Shown piece after piece: positions 21,255-32,275 of a stretch of DNA of 64,000 nucleotides. The notes beneath the pieces are model-generated. The model did no database searches. It was given only the letters and a program-made list of their open reading frames with translations, and was not told the origin of the DNA. The stretch lies in assembly GCA_022496805.1 (NCBI GenBank), contig CM040090.1, positions 7,682,001 through 7,746,000 of the forward strand. The letters run 5' to 3'. The position numbers and the translations under genes are program-made. The DNA is from Pohlia nutans (lineage: Eukaryota; Streptophyta; Bryopsida; Bryales; Mniaceae). The first letter of the stretch is position 1, and every line of letters begins with the position of its first letter.

Positions 21255-22677
21255 AACAAGTGTCCTGTAATTGAGCTGTTCTCAGTTGGATATCTTACTT
21301 GTTGTTTTCTGTGGGCAGTTATTCGGACATGGATTACTTCCACAGGGACTCCGCATCGGGGTGGGACCACAGAACGACACCCTTGGATATCCCCTTTGAA
21401 GCCGGTGCAACTGTGTCCCTACATCGCCGTGGATTTGGAGTCGTTGGAAAGGGGATCATTATTGAATCCTCTCCAGTGGGACACTGGCTTGGAGTAAATA
21501 TTGCGCGCACCATGACTTCGCTAATTCTAGTGAGGCCTACAGACATCAAACTGTCGGCATTGACTCTACTGGTTATTCCATCCCAGACAGGATTTACAGT
21601 TTTGGGAGATGTTGTTTATAGGACACTACTCTGGCCTGTCGAAGATGTCGCGGATCCAATAGGGGAGCATCCGATGCCTGATGCCAATGACGAGACTACT
21701 GATGCTGCAAACAACGGAGCACCCTACATCCCTGTGGAGGAGTGGATTGGGATGGCCATTGAGCGCTGCAGCGCTGATGGCGCTGTGTTAGCAATTGGTA
21801 GGATCAATTGTGCTTCTCCGGACGAACCATTTAAGGACGGCCTTCTTGGAGAAGGATGTGTGGGCGTGACCGTCCTTGATATCTTTGAAGGAGACGCACA
21901 TGGTTTAATGACCCACCAGCGGTGGTCCACACTGGAATGTCGATTTCCGAACGGGCGCTCACTCAGCGGAACAATTGAGTACCTCTCCATGATCCCTGAT
22001 GAATGCGACCCGGATGCACACCTTGGTGGGAGAAAGAAGGCTCCGTATAGGTTCATCCATAGGAAGCCGATGGTGGAGCGTGGATTATCAAAGTATGCAC
22101 TGAAGACCACTGATACAGCCATTCACGCAGTGACATTAATCAAGTGTTGTGAGCTTCATTGTTGCCGTCACTTCAAGCCAGAGGAGACCATGGCTTTGAG
22201 GAAGAAATTCTTCCTCAAATCATTTGATGAACGCCGAGAGTATGGGATAAGCGTAGGGGGGCAACTTCACTCATCAGATCTCATTGGCGGAAAGAGGAAG
22301 TATATGACGCTCGTTGGTACCGAGGTTTGCAGTGTTGCGTGGTATACGATTCATGGTATCCCGTCCTCAACATTCTTTTCGTACCTGAGCCTGTTCAAGG
22401 AGGGAGTGCAATCATCAACACATGGAAACAGAGGGATCAAGCGTCCTCGCCTAGGCACAGTTCAAGCCATGGGGACAATTGCTGCTATTGTAAAGGAGAA
22501 TGCTGATCTCATGCCTCACCAAATGCGGGGCACGGTCCCCGGAAGAATGGATACCTTGAAATTCCTTCCGGCTGGCCACAACTGGAAACGAATTCAAGCC
22601 GAGGCCACAGAGGTAAGGATACAGTGCAATGAAATTTTTTGTTTCAACCTCTGTTATTACTTTGGACTTGAATCTTA

Positions 22678-22697
22678 TCGGGGGATCCTCCGATATA
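22678..22697. repeat. palindrome inside the transposase intron
   Basis: TATCGGGGGATCCTCCGATA, mid-intron between donor 22613 and acceptor 22736. Confidence 0.9.
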
Positions 22698-23349
22698 TTT
22701 CAGAACGATATTTATTTTTGATGGTGATGTGTGCAGACGAATCTAAGCTATGGTTTGCCGGCGGTATCCCAATCGGGGATCAGCAGGATTAAGAAGGAAT
22801 TGTTTAACAACGTAGCCATCAAACCAGTTGGGAGTTCGTTTGCGAAGTGCACAGTTTGCGACCAGCTTCAACAATTCATCGGCAAATCCGTCAAAGGTAG
22901 CGCCGAGTACGTGGGATTTGTGAAGCAGAGGGCAGCTCATTTAAGCCACCAGAGTTCCTGCCGTCGAATCTATCATTCGTGGAGAGAAGAGTCAAAACGT
23001 AACAAGGCGGAGATTCTTTGTATCATTCACGATAAGATGGACACTGCTAAGACTGCCATTCCTCGAATGCATGTGACCACGAAGTATACCGCATCTCTTG
23101 GGCAACTTCCAATCAACGTCACTGGTATGGTCACACACGGTCATGGTGATGGAGCCTATGCGCACTACTCGACGGACTGTTGGCCAGCAGATTCGAATTA
23201 CACGATATCATCCATCGCAAGACTCCTGCGAAGGTTGGAGGGACAGCCTATTAGAGAGAACAGGGGTCTTTTCCCCTACCCTCTGGCAAATTCACTTTTT
23301 GAGGCAATGCTTAGAGGGAAATCGAGATGCTTGGACGTTTTGCCCCCTA

Positions 23350-23370
23350 TATCGGAGGATCCTCCGATAG
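23350..23370. repeat. palindrome within the transposase coding frame
   Basis: TATCGGAGGATCCTCCGATA type, read in frame as ISEDPPIA just before the conserved LFLQLDN block. It is either an in-frame insertion or part of an intron with a poor donor near 23338; the acceptor-like CTTGCAG at 23404 would remove conserved residues, so in-frame is more likely. Confidence 0.75.
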
Positions 23371-24739
23371 CTCCAATTTCATTGCCCACGAATTTGTTCT
23401 TGCAGCTAGACAACTCAGCAAAGGATAACAAGAACCAATTTTTGATGGCATTCCTCTCCTTGCTTACACATCGTGGAGTGTTCAAAGAGATTTAAGTTGG
23501 ATTCTTGTTGGTTGGACACACGCACGAGGATATTGATGCGTACTTCAGTCATCTCTCGAAAACTTTGAAGAGTAAGAACACATTTGTGTTAGCAGATTTG
23601 ATGAAATCCTTCATGGAATCGCAGGAGATGAGGTTTATGCCGGAGTTTATACAAGAGGTGGCTGATTTTAAATCCTATATTTCTGGGTATTTGTGTGACG
23701 GTGCAACACGACTGATAGGCCTTGGGGAGATGCACCTCTTTAAATTCTACGTGGATTCAGACGGATGGCCAGTGATGAAGTACAAAGAGTCTGCAACTGA
23801 TGATCATTGGTGCCCTCGTAACAAGCCTCCCCTGCGCCTCTAGAAAGAAGATGGAAATGGACGCCCTCTTCTTCCGACAGGTGATCCTCGTCCTGTTCCG
23901 TTCAAGCGCGTATGGGGTGATGAGGTTGCTTTGCCCGTCGGTAATCAAGACAAGGCTCAAGAGAAGGTGAAGAAAGCGCTCGAAAACGGTCATTCATCAA
24001 AACTGGCCTACAGAAGTATATTGAATTTTGGGAGCACGGAATGACCAAGTGCGAGGGATTTGCGAAGCAGTTCGGTCCGTATGTGGATTATTGGAAAGTC
24101 CTGCTTGGAGAACTTGACAAGCCATTGCCTACTACGCCGTCCAGGTTAATGGAAGGCTTCTGGCCTAGTACCCACAACTTAGGCAATGTCCCAGTCCTTC
24201 AACTCGTAGGTACAGAAGGTGACACCACTCCTGAAGATGAGGTCCTTGAACCATATTGTGGACCATACAATGAAAGGCCCAAGCATGCATTTAATCCATG
24301 GAGAGATGTTAAAGAGGGATCTTGGGACCTTCTCAGGCCTTCTGACCCAGACGTATATCTTGTCTGGTTAGGGAGGGCGCTGACTGCTGTGCGTAGAGAT
24401 GTTGCGGATCCAAACTTCGAGAATTTCTTGCTGCAATTTTGGGAACCGATGAACTGTGCGCGAACCCCTGCTGCAAAGTATAAGGATTGCTGGTCTGCGA
24501 CGTGGGTCCCAGAACGAAGTGCTCCACGTTGGGAGCGTTATAGCAGTGTATTGTTTGCATCGTGGTCGAAATTGAAGAGTCCTGCAACCCGCAAAATTCC
24601 AAAGGTAGATAGAATTGCAGCTTTAGCCAATCTTGTTGAAGCCAACAAGCAGGATCCTTAATCTTGAACCTCGGTCCCCAAGAGTTGTTCTATGTTTCTT
24701 CAATGAATGGTTTGTAATGAGGAGCGAGTACGTCAATCA

Positions 24740-25395
24740 TACTCTATCAGAGGATCCTCTGTCAGACTTCTGACTATGGCGTTAATGTTTAGAAGTCTTG
24801 TGAAGTACTGGATCTAGCATGATCTGTGCAGAAGGAGGCCTTAGAGCAATTACCAGTTCATATGTCATCGGAGGATCCTCCGATATCAATACGTTAGGTC
24901 CAGACCTTTAGTTAGTTAGTATATGTGAACTCCTTAGTGAATATAGTTAGTGATGAACTAGTCTTCATACTTCATCGGAGGATCCCCCGTCAAATAATAT
25001 ACTTACTACTTAGGAAGTCACTTGTCTTACTATTTTAGAAGTCTAGTGAAGTAGTGGATTTAGCATGATAGTTAGGTGCAAATAGAGGCCTACGAGCACT
25101 TAGCACTTCATTTGTCATCGGGGGATCTCCCGACACAATCTTAGGTCCTTAGTATTCAGCTTTGCGCATATGAGAAGTCCTTACTATAACATTTCTACTA
25201 TATTGGAAGTCGCTAAGTAAAGAGGTACTTGTTTTTGGGGACAATTGACAAAGTTTACTTACTGTGCAAAGAGCATTGTATGTGTTGAACACTGTATGTT
25301 GAACAAAATGGAGAACATCGGAGGATCCTCCATAGGCGGAAAGTATGGTGATTTCTATCGGAGGATCCTCCGTTGGCCAAAATCCTTCTATATCC
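24740..25395. repeat. right subterminal palindrome cluster
   Basis: Degenerate copies near 24743, 24868, 24973, 25118, 25317 and 25355, spaced about 40-200 bp, some with TGTC/GACA arms instead of TATC/GATA. Spacers repeat 'agaagtcttgtgaagta.tggatctagcatgat' and 'ttaggtcc..agt..ttag'. No gene lies between 24662 and the terminus. Confidence 0.85.
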
Positions 25396-25449
25396 TCCGT
25401 TAGAAATTTTCGCTGATTTCTGGAGTTTGTGAATTCTGTAGTAGGGTCA

Positions 25450-25475
25450 TTCCAGAAATAGATAAATGATGCATT
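25450..25475 (-). repeat. right terminal inverted repeat (26 bp)
   Basis: Begins TTCCAGAAATAGATAAAT and ends GATGCATT; reverse complement of 1479-1504 with one mismatch. Confidence 0.75.
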
Positions 25476-25476
25476 T

Positions 25477-25495
25477 GAGCAAAGCCCTTTCGAAT
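25477..25495 (+). repeat. right 19-bp direct repeat
   Basis: GAGCAAAGCCCTTTCGAAT, identical to 1443-1461, one base outside the inverted repeat. Confidence 0.6.
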
Positions 25496-25835
25496 GCCCT
25501 GAAGCTGGCAGCGTCCACGGTCACGGGAAAACCGCTGTTCCAGAGCGAGTACGGGTGCATTCCCCTCGGGCAGTCCGCAGTCCTCGGAAACCCTAAAATA
25601 TTGCCTGCCCGATGCAAATGTGCAAGGGCAAACGGTACACCAGCGAGCGCCCGCGATCAACGATTTCGAGGGTTGAAAAGACCCGTTCTAAACCCGTTAT
25701 TTCCAAAAATCGAACGTCTGAATGTACTTACGCAGAATTTCCGTCCCGAAATCGAAGGCGTGCAAACAATATTCCATACTTGTGAATGCACCTCATGAGA
25801 CTCCGTGGCATTCCCCCTCCGATCCCCGTTCCTAT

Positions 25836-26088
25836 ATCCCCCGGTGGTCTTGAATGCGAGACCCCTGCTAGACACTGTTCATGCCCCCCCATTTTCTGAA
25901 ATTTCCATTTTGGGCACCGAGACCCCTTTTTTTGGCAAATTTTTTTGCAAAATTAAGACCTACGGCCGTAGATTACCCTAGGGGCACCTATTTGGGAATA
26001 AAAAACCATTGGAGGAGGGGGTTGTTTTTTGACAAGGACAAAAATAGGGGACACTTTTGTCCCCATTCATTCAAGACCACCGGGGGAT
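25836..26088. mobile_element. small element with perfect 21-bp terminal inverted repeats (253 bp)
   Basis: ATCCCCCGGTGGTCTTGAAT(G) at 25836-25856 is the exact reverse complement of 26068-26088. No coding potential. Target duplication unclear, so superfamily not assigned. The sequence 25496-25835 just left of it is GC-rich without a recognised gene. Confidence 0.6.
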
Positions 26089-27442
26089 TTAGTGACTTCG
26101 CCCTCCGATGATCTCACTCACTTGTGGGTTTGTGACTCCGGCCTTTCGGGCTTTGATCCATCGTTATTTCAACGTCAGGACACGTTATTACCTCTGTGGA
26201 TATTATTGTCTAGGCCCTACCGTGGTTTCTGTTTCTCTTAACTGTCTTTTATGAAAACTTGGCTAAATTTAGTAGTCACAGATAATTCGCTGGAGCCTGT
26301 ATCTTAGAGCATCTGAATTGCACTTTGAAGGCCATCCAAAAATTGATATTTTTGCGTGTAAATAGTAAGACATAACATTCAATAGCCTTCATGTCCATCG
26401 TCTTTCTTTCCTTCACTCTTATCATCAACTTGAACCTCCACTTGTCTACTCAGCTATTGATGAAGTATTGTTGGGTGTGGAATATTCCACACCATCTATT
26501 GTACAGCCAAGGCAGAGAGACAGTGCATGCTACTGAATGTTATGGAGCATTTTTAAAGGCTCACCAAAAGAGCGCATTGGCTCTCTAAATTTCCACTTTT
26601 TGGTGTTATGTTCATCTCCTATAATCCGGTCTTTCATTATTTTTGACCGGTCTTTTGCTCCTTCACTTATCATTGAGAGCCACATCCTCACGACCTTGGC
26701 TTTTGGCGTCCTATGGAAGAGGCAAAAGCCACACCAACCAGGAGCCGCGTTAAAAGAAATACGAAGGAAACGGGGAATGGTGGATGACACGAACCTTTAA
26801 AGAGCCATGTTTGGAGATCCTAAGCCGTTCACAAATCACGCCACATGGATTGTGCAATCACAATGTGCAATTAAGAAGAGAAGATACACTAGCTTGAGTC
26901 ATTTTGAAGGTCCGAATTTAGGTGGGAGTACATGTGTCTCCCTCCAAATAAATTGTTGACTAACCCATGCTCATGTATTTTTCTAGAGGTAAAGAGTTAT
27001 GCAAAGTACATGCTAGTAAATATGTTCTCATCCCAATAAAAAAATCCTTAGTGGAGACCTCTATATTCACACTTCAAATTACAATTTTATCCTTACTTCA
27101 ATTTCAACTTTTGAAGTGACCCTTCCATATTCTCTATATTATGTGCATAGTAAATAGTTAACAGATCAATCACAAATATCATTTATTTAGAATGTAGGAC
27201 AAGGTTCCATGACTTCCAACGCATATGCAATGAAGCACAAGAATCTACCTAAATTTACTTTTAAAGGGTGGTATATTTTAGAATGCTTTTCATTCATTTT
27301 ACTAGGTGTCAAATCATTTGCATGGCTGGATTAAAGATGCTTTAAGGTAAGTGCAACACTGCCTTAGATCAACACCTTAAATTTTAGCGAGGATTTTAAA
27401 ACCATTCGAATTTCAAAGCCAATGATATGAATAGTGTAGTCT
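26089..27442. other. gene-poor interval
   Basis: Short open frames occur on both strands around 26530-26800 but have no recognisable content or splice context. The remainder is AT-rich and featureless to my eye. Confidence 0.45.
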
Positions 27443-27562
27443 CACTAGTAGAAAAGGTGGCACTGCAGAGGGAGATGCCCATGCAGGTAGTGCCCAATTC
27501 CACACATGCATAGTGATTTTGCATGGGCATCTCCCTAGGGAGCGCCACATTTTCTACTAGTG
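27443..27562. mobile_element. CACTA-type foldback MITE (120 bp)
   Basis: Nearly complete inverted repeat opening CACTAGTAGAAAA and closing TTTTCTACTAGTG. Flanked by a 3-bp direct repeat TCT (27440-27442 and 27563-27565), the target duplication size of the CACTA/EnSpm superfamily. The long stem includes GGGAGATGCCCATGCA on the left and its complement on the right. Confidence 0.85.
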
Positions 27563-27565
27563 TCT

Positions 27566-28508
27566 ACATTCCTTCCACTACAACTTTCTTTTAGCGCTTT
27601 GTCGTGATTCATTTAGGGATGACTCTACTTCCACCAAGGTTCACTTCCAAGGTAAATATTTACCCATTTCTAACATATGATCGTATGCTTTCACTCAATT
27701 TGATCTTCTCTTTTAACCCCTAAGCATGTAAGGAGCCCCGTGGAGCCATGTACGGTAGTTTTTCAGTCAAAAGCTAATTTTCAACTAGTTCCTAGTTTCA
27801 AATGAAAATAGTCCCAATTAAAAAAGTATGAAGGTTATCTTCTACTTTTTAATTTAATTTATTATTCTTATATTTGTTCATGTATATATGTTTAATGTAA
27901 ATATACAACCCTATTTTCAGCCCTAAATATGCTTTTTGTATGTATACATAGTATAGTAGTGTTCAAATTAATCCCCCTCTTGTACACTCACGTGATTCCT
28001 CACACACATAAAAGAGAGCACCACCAGGTAGTTAAGTAAGACAACCGTGTTAGGAACCCATTTATTGGCCATGGAGATCCCTAGTGGAATTGTTCTACAA
28101 CTACAAATTGGAAGTTAGTGTACGTGTCTGCCTTGAATGTTGGCTGTTGGCATAAGGTATGTGCACCCTCCTCAAATGAATTTACCGTACTGCACATTGA
28201 TGTCAGGGGCCGGGAGAGTTTGGGTGCACATACCTTACAACAGGCTCTGTAATTTTATTTTTGTTTTTTGAGAAATGCTAAAGTGGTGACATAAAATAAA
28301 ATGGTATAGTTAAATATTCTCATATTCATATATATTTTTGACAAAATTATCTTTTCATCCACATATTTGAATAACTTTTATTAAAAAATGGCAATTCCAT
28401 TCGATTTATTTTCAAAAATCAGAACAAGCTGGCATCTTCATTCATTTTTTCTTCAAAAAATTTCTTAAGACTTGGTAAACTCGAATTTTTTTTGGTGCTT
28501 TTTGGCAT
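27566..28508. other. intergenic DNA with one orphan TTAA-element end
   Basis: 27713 starts TTAACCCCTAAGCATG followed by a GGAGCCCCGTGG hairpin-like segment, matching 52049-52080, but no right end was found. 28153-28168 and 28222-28237 form a 16-bp inverted repeat (TAAGGTATGTGCACCC), a ~85-bp foldback candidate. Confidence 0.5.
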
Positions 28509-28731
28509 TTAACCCTTACAGGTCCAAAGAGCCTTTTCCGACCAATATTATACACCAATACTCTATTGTATTTGGCATGGTTCCACACCTCCTATGGGTT
28601 TAAGAAGTTAAAATTCACGCCAACGTGATTTTAATGAGCTATTGGGATCTCAATTTGGAACTTCCTATTTAGAGAAAATGTCAAATATATGCCAAGGTAT
28701 CTACTATCCCCATAAGCCCTTTAAGGATTAA
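28509..28731 (+). mobile_element. TTAA element, family A (~223 bp)
   Basis: Opens TTAACCCTTACAGG and closes CCCTTTAAGGATTAA. The internal order matches 16687-16914. Its right TTAA is also the left TTAA of the next element. Confidence 0.7.
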
Positions 28732-29758
28732 CCCTTAAACGTTAGAAAAGCCCCACGGGCTTTTTATAAAGGAATAATTGAGGAAAAAGTAGATTTTCTC
28801 AACCAAATCAAGTGAGGATTGATGCGTTGGAAAGCTACTGAAAACTTACGCCTCATGTAACCCATAAATTCTGAGCAACCATATTCTGGTCGTTCCACTT
28901 TCTGAGCAGCCTCCAGGGACCTCACACTTTAAAAAGAATTCAATGAAAATTTTAGTGTAGCTTCCAAAAACTACACTCTACATGTCGCACTTCGTTTCAT
29001 GTCATTCCGATAAGTATTGCATAAGCATTTGAAGTTTTTGAAGCGAGATCGGGCAGCAAGAATTTTTTTATCTTTTACTCTTTTTCAAAATTGCTTTTTT
29101 GATTCATGATTGGTTGATCTTTATCTACAAATGAAGCTTTAAATCTACCCATTTTGAGCAATGGGATAAAAGTTATGAGGAGATATGTTTTTTGGGCAGT
29201 TTGGACAAAAAAAAACTTTGAAGCTCATTTCTAAACTCAATTTTCAATAATTTTTAATGAAATAAAAGGCACTAGGTGAAGATTTCCAAGTACAACATTC
29301 TCACCGTTAAGATTGACATTTTACAATTCCATGTCAAACTTATTAATGATTTTCTTTTCCCTTTCACTTTGTACCCACTTCTAGTAATTGTTTTATGAAA
29401 AAGTTAATATGAGCTTTTTTCTTACAAGATTTTATATTTGAAGACTTAACTCAATTGTTAACATGGCCTTGCTATTCAATGAATTTCTAACCCATTCAAA
29501 AAAAAAATATTAATTTCTAAAGTTCAAATTTGTCACCGGATTGAACCCCAAAAATCTTCTTTTGCAACTTTGATCCTTATAATCTAAGAATCTAATGGTC
29601 ATTTTGCTCTCAGATTTTGTGCTCACATGAAAATTCTAGGTAGGTAGTAGATCTTATGGTTAAATGATGAAAAAACTAAAAAAAATATGATTTCTTCTGC
29701 AACTTCCAAATGCTGCGTTTTTCATGGTTTTTTGTGTTCAAGGAATTTTAGGGGTTAA
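28728..29758 (+). mobile_element. TTAA element, ~1.03 kb
   Basis: Opens TTAACCCTTAAACG, then a subterminal hairpin (AAAAGCCCCACGGGCTTTTT), and closes TTTTAGGGGTTAA. No coding frame; shares its left TTAA with the element before it. Confidence 0.65.
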
Positions 29759-29972
29759 GAGATTGTGGAGTCATTAGCAAACAATCAAAGTTATCAAAAT
29801 GAATAGGAGTTGAGGTTGGGGAAGTGGAGGTCGTTTCTTGAAAAGTGCTGCAATACTATAGTGCCGCCAACAGAGCCATTTTTTAAATTTTTTTGTTTTC
29901 ATTTTTAAAATTTATTTTGCCTCCAAAAATTTAAATGCCTTCTAGGCTGCCCCACCCAGACCCTCTTGATGT

Positions 29973-30521
29973 TTAACCCCTAAGCTCCCAACCGACCATT
30001 TTCTGGTCGCTGCCCGTAAAAAACGGGCTGCCCGGAACAAAAAAGTAATTTTTTGAAAAAATAAAAATATTTTAAAATACTACGTCAAGTCTACTTTCCA
30101 ACCCAATTTGAATTATGGCAATCCGAGTTAAACTCCACCCGGGAGAATTTTTCAAAGTAGATCACCTCAACATTGTCTTAGTGTTACAAAATTTGCTATT
30201 TGGGGAAAGTAATGTTGATTCCTCCATCATTTCTCTTGCTTTTTTGAAGTTTATGATAGATAGCCCAACTTTAACCAATCGTACTAAATTTTGAACTCTA
30301 AAATTGAAAATTATAATTTATACAAATTTTCGAAGGTTAATGCTTTTAAATTCATTAAAAAATGATCTAAAGATTATTTTGGAAGTTTGACCGTATAGAT
30401 AATTTGTAAAGATGATACTCTACATTTTGTCTATTGAACCAACCTTCATCAAACATATGGAAGGCACATATTATAACACATCTATGTTTTGTCCAATACC
30501 CCTCGGGCTTTTAGGGGTTAA
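29973..30521 (+). mobile_element. TTAA element, family C (549 bp)
   Basis: Opens TTAACCCCTAAGCTCC, then GACCATTTTCTGGTC and GCCCGTAAAAAACGGGC hairpins, and closes GGGCTTTTAGGGGTTAA. A second, longer and rearranged copy of its body lies at about 53040-53654. Confidence 0.78.
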
Positions 30522-31439
30522 CCCTTAGCCCCTAAAGGACCAGGTGGACACATTGTGTCCACGAATAATTTCATTACTTTAATAACTTGTTTGGATTTCA
30601 TAATTTTGACTTAATGTTAACTAGAGAATTGAAAATGTTTGTTAAAAGAACACAAAAATCCTTTAAGATTTGCAATTACGTTGATTGATTCATTGTGAAA
30701 AAACTAAAACGTCAACGTAGGTAAACTTGGGACAAAGTAGTTAGGGCAGTTGATGACTTGAAGGGCGTTTTCACACTTGGATGTCACATTCGTGAAAAAA
30801 AAAGTGTGCAATATGTAAAATATTTTCCATTACTGCCTCATTAACACTATATAATAATTACGGGAAATGTTTAAATATATTTTAAAATGAATATTTTTCA
30901 GAATAATTGGAATCTTTTCTACATATTTTATATTAGTTTGGAATATTCCAAATATATATTTGAATTCTCTAAAACATTTTTGCAATGTAAAAGTTAATAA
31001 CAATCATAAACATTGGCTCAACAAGTCACCAACAAGTCACTTCATTCAAACATAAATCTTTGAGAATCAATCATTGTTGTTGTATTTAGTTTTAGAACAC
31101 CATTTTTTGTGAGCACCTAGATATAGTACATCTTTGTGTGCTCCTAAAATTTCAAACACTAATCATGGTTTTTAAATTTATGAGAAAGCTTGCAATGAAT
31201 GACCCGTTGGTTTTGTTCAAATTTTTTAGAAAACAACTTATGATCAAACCTTATAATCATGTAATGTATATGGTAGATTTTTCTAAAAATTGATGTACAA
31301 TCTCATGACTAAGTCCTCTTTGAGTTTCAACGGTGAAGTTCTCTACATGAATACCAATCAAGAGATACAATTGCCTTTTTGAAAGCATCACAAGAAAGTG
31401 ATAAAATTTTAGGAATGAGCATGGTCCTTTAGGGGTTAA
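30518..31439 (+). mobile_element. TTAA element (~0.92 kb)
   Basis: The left end is TTAACCC then TTAGCCCCTAAAGGACCA; the right end is TGGTCCTTTAGGGGTTAA, its reverse complement over about 14 bp. GGTGGACACATTGTGTCCAC hairpin next to the left end. It shares TTAA with neighbours on both sides. Confidence 0.72.
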
Positions 31440-31661
31440 ACATCCCATGGGGATGGTATTTACGTAGTCGTATGATTGAGATTTGCTACTAACAAAAAAC
31501 TCTAAATTGGGATCTTAATAGCTCATTTGAACCGCATTGATGTAAATTTCAACTTCTCTTGTGCACCCAAACCCATTAAAGGTGTGGATCCGTTCCAAAT
31601 ACAACCAAAATACACCGTATTCTACTGGTCGCCATGGCACGTTCAGAGGTTTAGGGGTTAA
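31436..31661 (-). mobile_element. TTAA element, family A, reverse orientation (226 bp)
   Basis: Read on the minus strand it opens TTAACCCCTAAACCTCTGAA and follows the same internal order as 16687-16914 and 28509-28731. Confidence 0.75.
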
Positions 31662-32275
31662 GGGTTAATTGCCTAAAAACAATCACTGGTACAGAGTGTT
31701 TTGCAAGGCTCACTCTTCTCTTCCAATGTGAGTAGTGATAGCCATTGAAGATATGATGGAGACCATGATTTGTACAAAAACCCATGTGAAGGCCTACCTC
31801 ACAAGATTTGCAACCGGGCCCTATTGGTTGAAAGAGAGCTGGCTAAAATGGACACCCCCTGCTTGCCCTCTCAAATAATCTTAAAAATATCCTTCAGTAC
31901 ACAACGGATGCGCATTGCATACTCAGCTCTGCACGGTCATCGCCATCAAAGCCTGAAAGCCGGCCTTGCCCCAAATTTCACTTCAATGTGGAACATCATA
32001 CCAACTCGCTTCAACTTGGTGCCATGATATTCCATTTCAATGTTGCCTGGGTACCGTACAAAATACATATATATGATTGTCGTTTATATCATTACAGCAT
32101 TCTGTTCCCTCCAGCTGGGAACATCATGGACCCCAGCTGTTTGTTGAATGGCTCTTGGGTCCGGATCGGATAATGTCACTACAGAAAATGATAACATAGT
32201 GATTTTTATTTTTTATTTTATTTTATTTTGCTATATTTCGTCAGATTTCTCTACAAAGATGGTATTCCTCTTTTG
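31662..32275. other. possible coding remnant, unidentified
   Basis: 31745-31860 has an open stretch (EDMMETMICTKTHVKAYLTR...) and the sequence to about 32170 is GC-richer than its surroundings, but the frame breaks repeatedly. No homology recognised; it may be a captured or decayed gene fragment. Confidence 0.25.

Larger units (their letters stand above)
21329..24661 (+). pseudogene. DUF7869-type transposase-like gene with two nonsense codons and a frameshift
   Basis: Exon 1 is 21329-22612; donor GTAAGG and acceptor GTGTGCAG bound intron 22613-22736 (a palindrome lies inside); exon 2 starts 22737 in phase 0. About 1,070 residues overall. Landmarks: N-terminal beta-rich region, KCCELHCCRHF (near residue 272), a CTVCDQLQQF zinc-type pair, HDKMDTAKTAIPR, VTGMVTHGHGDGAYAHYSTD, LFLQLDNSAKDNKNQFLMAF and VGHTHEDIDAYFSHLSK, the signature of DUF7869 proteins. 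D of HDKMD, D of QLDN and HEDID may form an RNase-H-like site (inference). Damage: TAA at 23493 in KEI*VGFLL, TAG at 23841 after PPLRL, and a one-base frame change near 24000-24015 before LQKYIEFWEHG. The rest reads cleanly to 24661, so decay is recent. Confidence 0.8.
1443..25495. mobile_element. ~24-kb TIR element with iterated palindromes and a DUF7869-type transposase-like gene
   Basis: Inverted 26-bp termini at 1479-1504 and 25450-25475 differ at one base; both begin AATGCATCATTTATCTA when read inwards. The 19-mer GAGCAAAGCCCTTTCGAAT lies in direct orientation outside both ends. All copies of the BamHI-core palindrome I found lie between 1605 and about 25380, about 100 bp inside the termini on each side. 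The unit carries a transposase-like gene near the right end and a long accessory gene reading towards the left end. The superfamily is not assigned. DUF7869 proteins are common in lower plants and look transposon-derived; linking this one to movement of the unit is inference. The coding genes contain stops, so this copy is probably not autonomous now. Confidence 0.72.

Noticed and set aside
1443..25495. Integrated large virus or Maverick-type element
   Set aside because: No DNA polymerase, ATPase, integrase, capsid or retroviral genes seen; transposase-like gene and TIRs fit a DNA transposon better.
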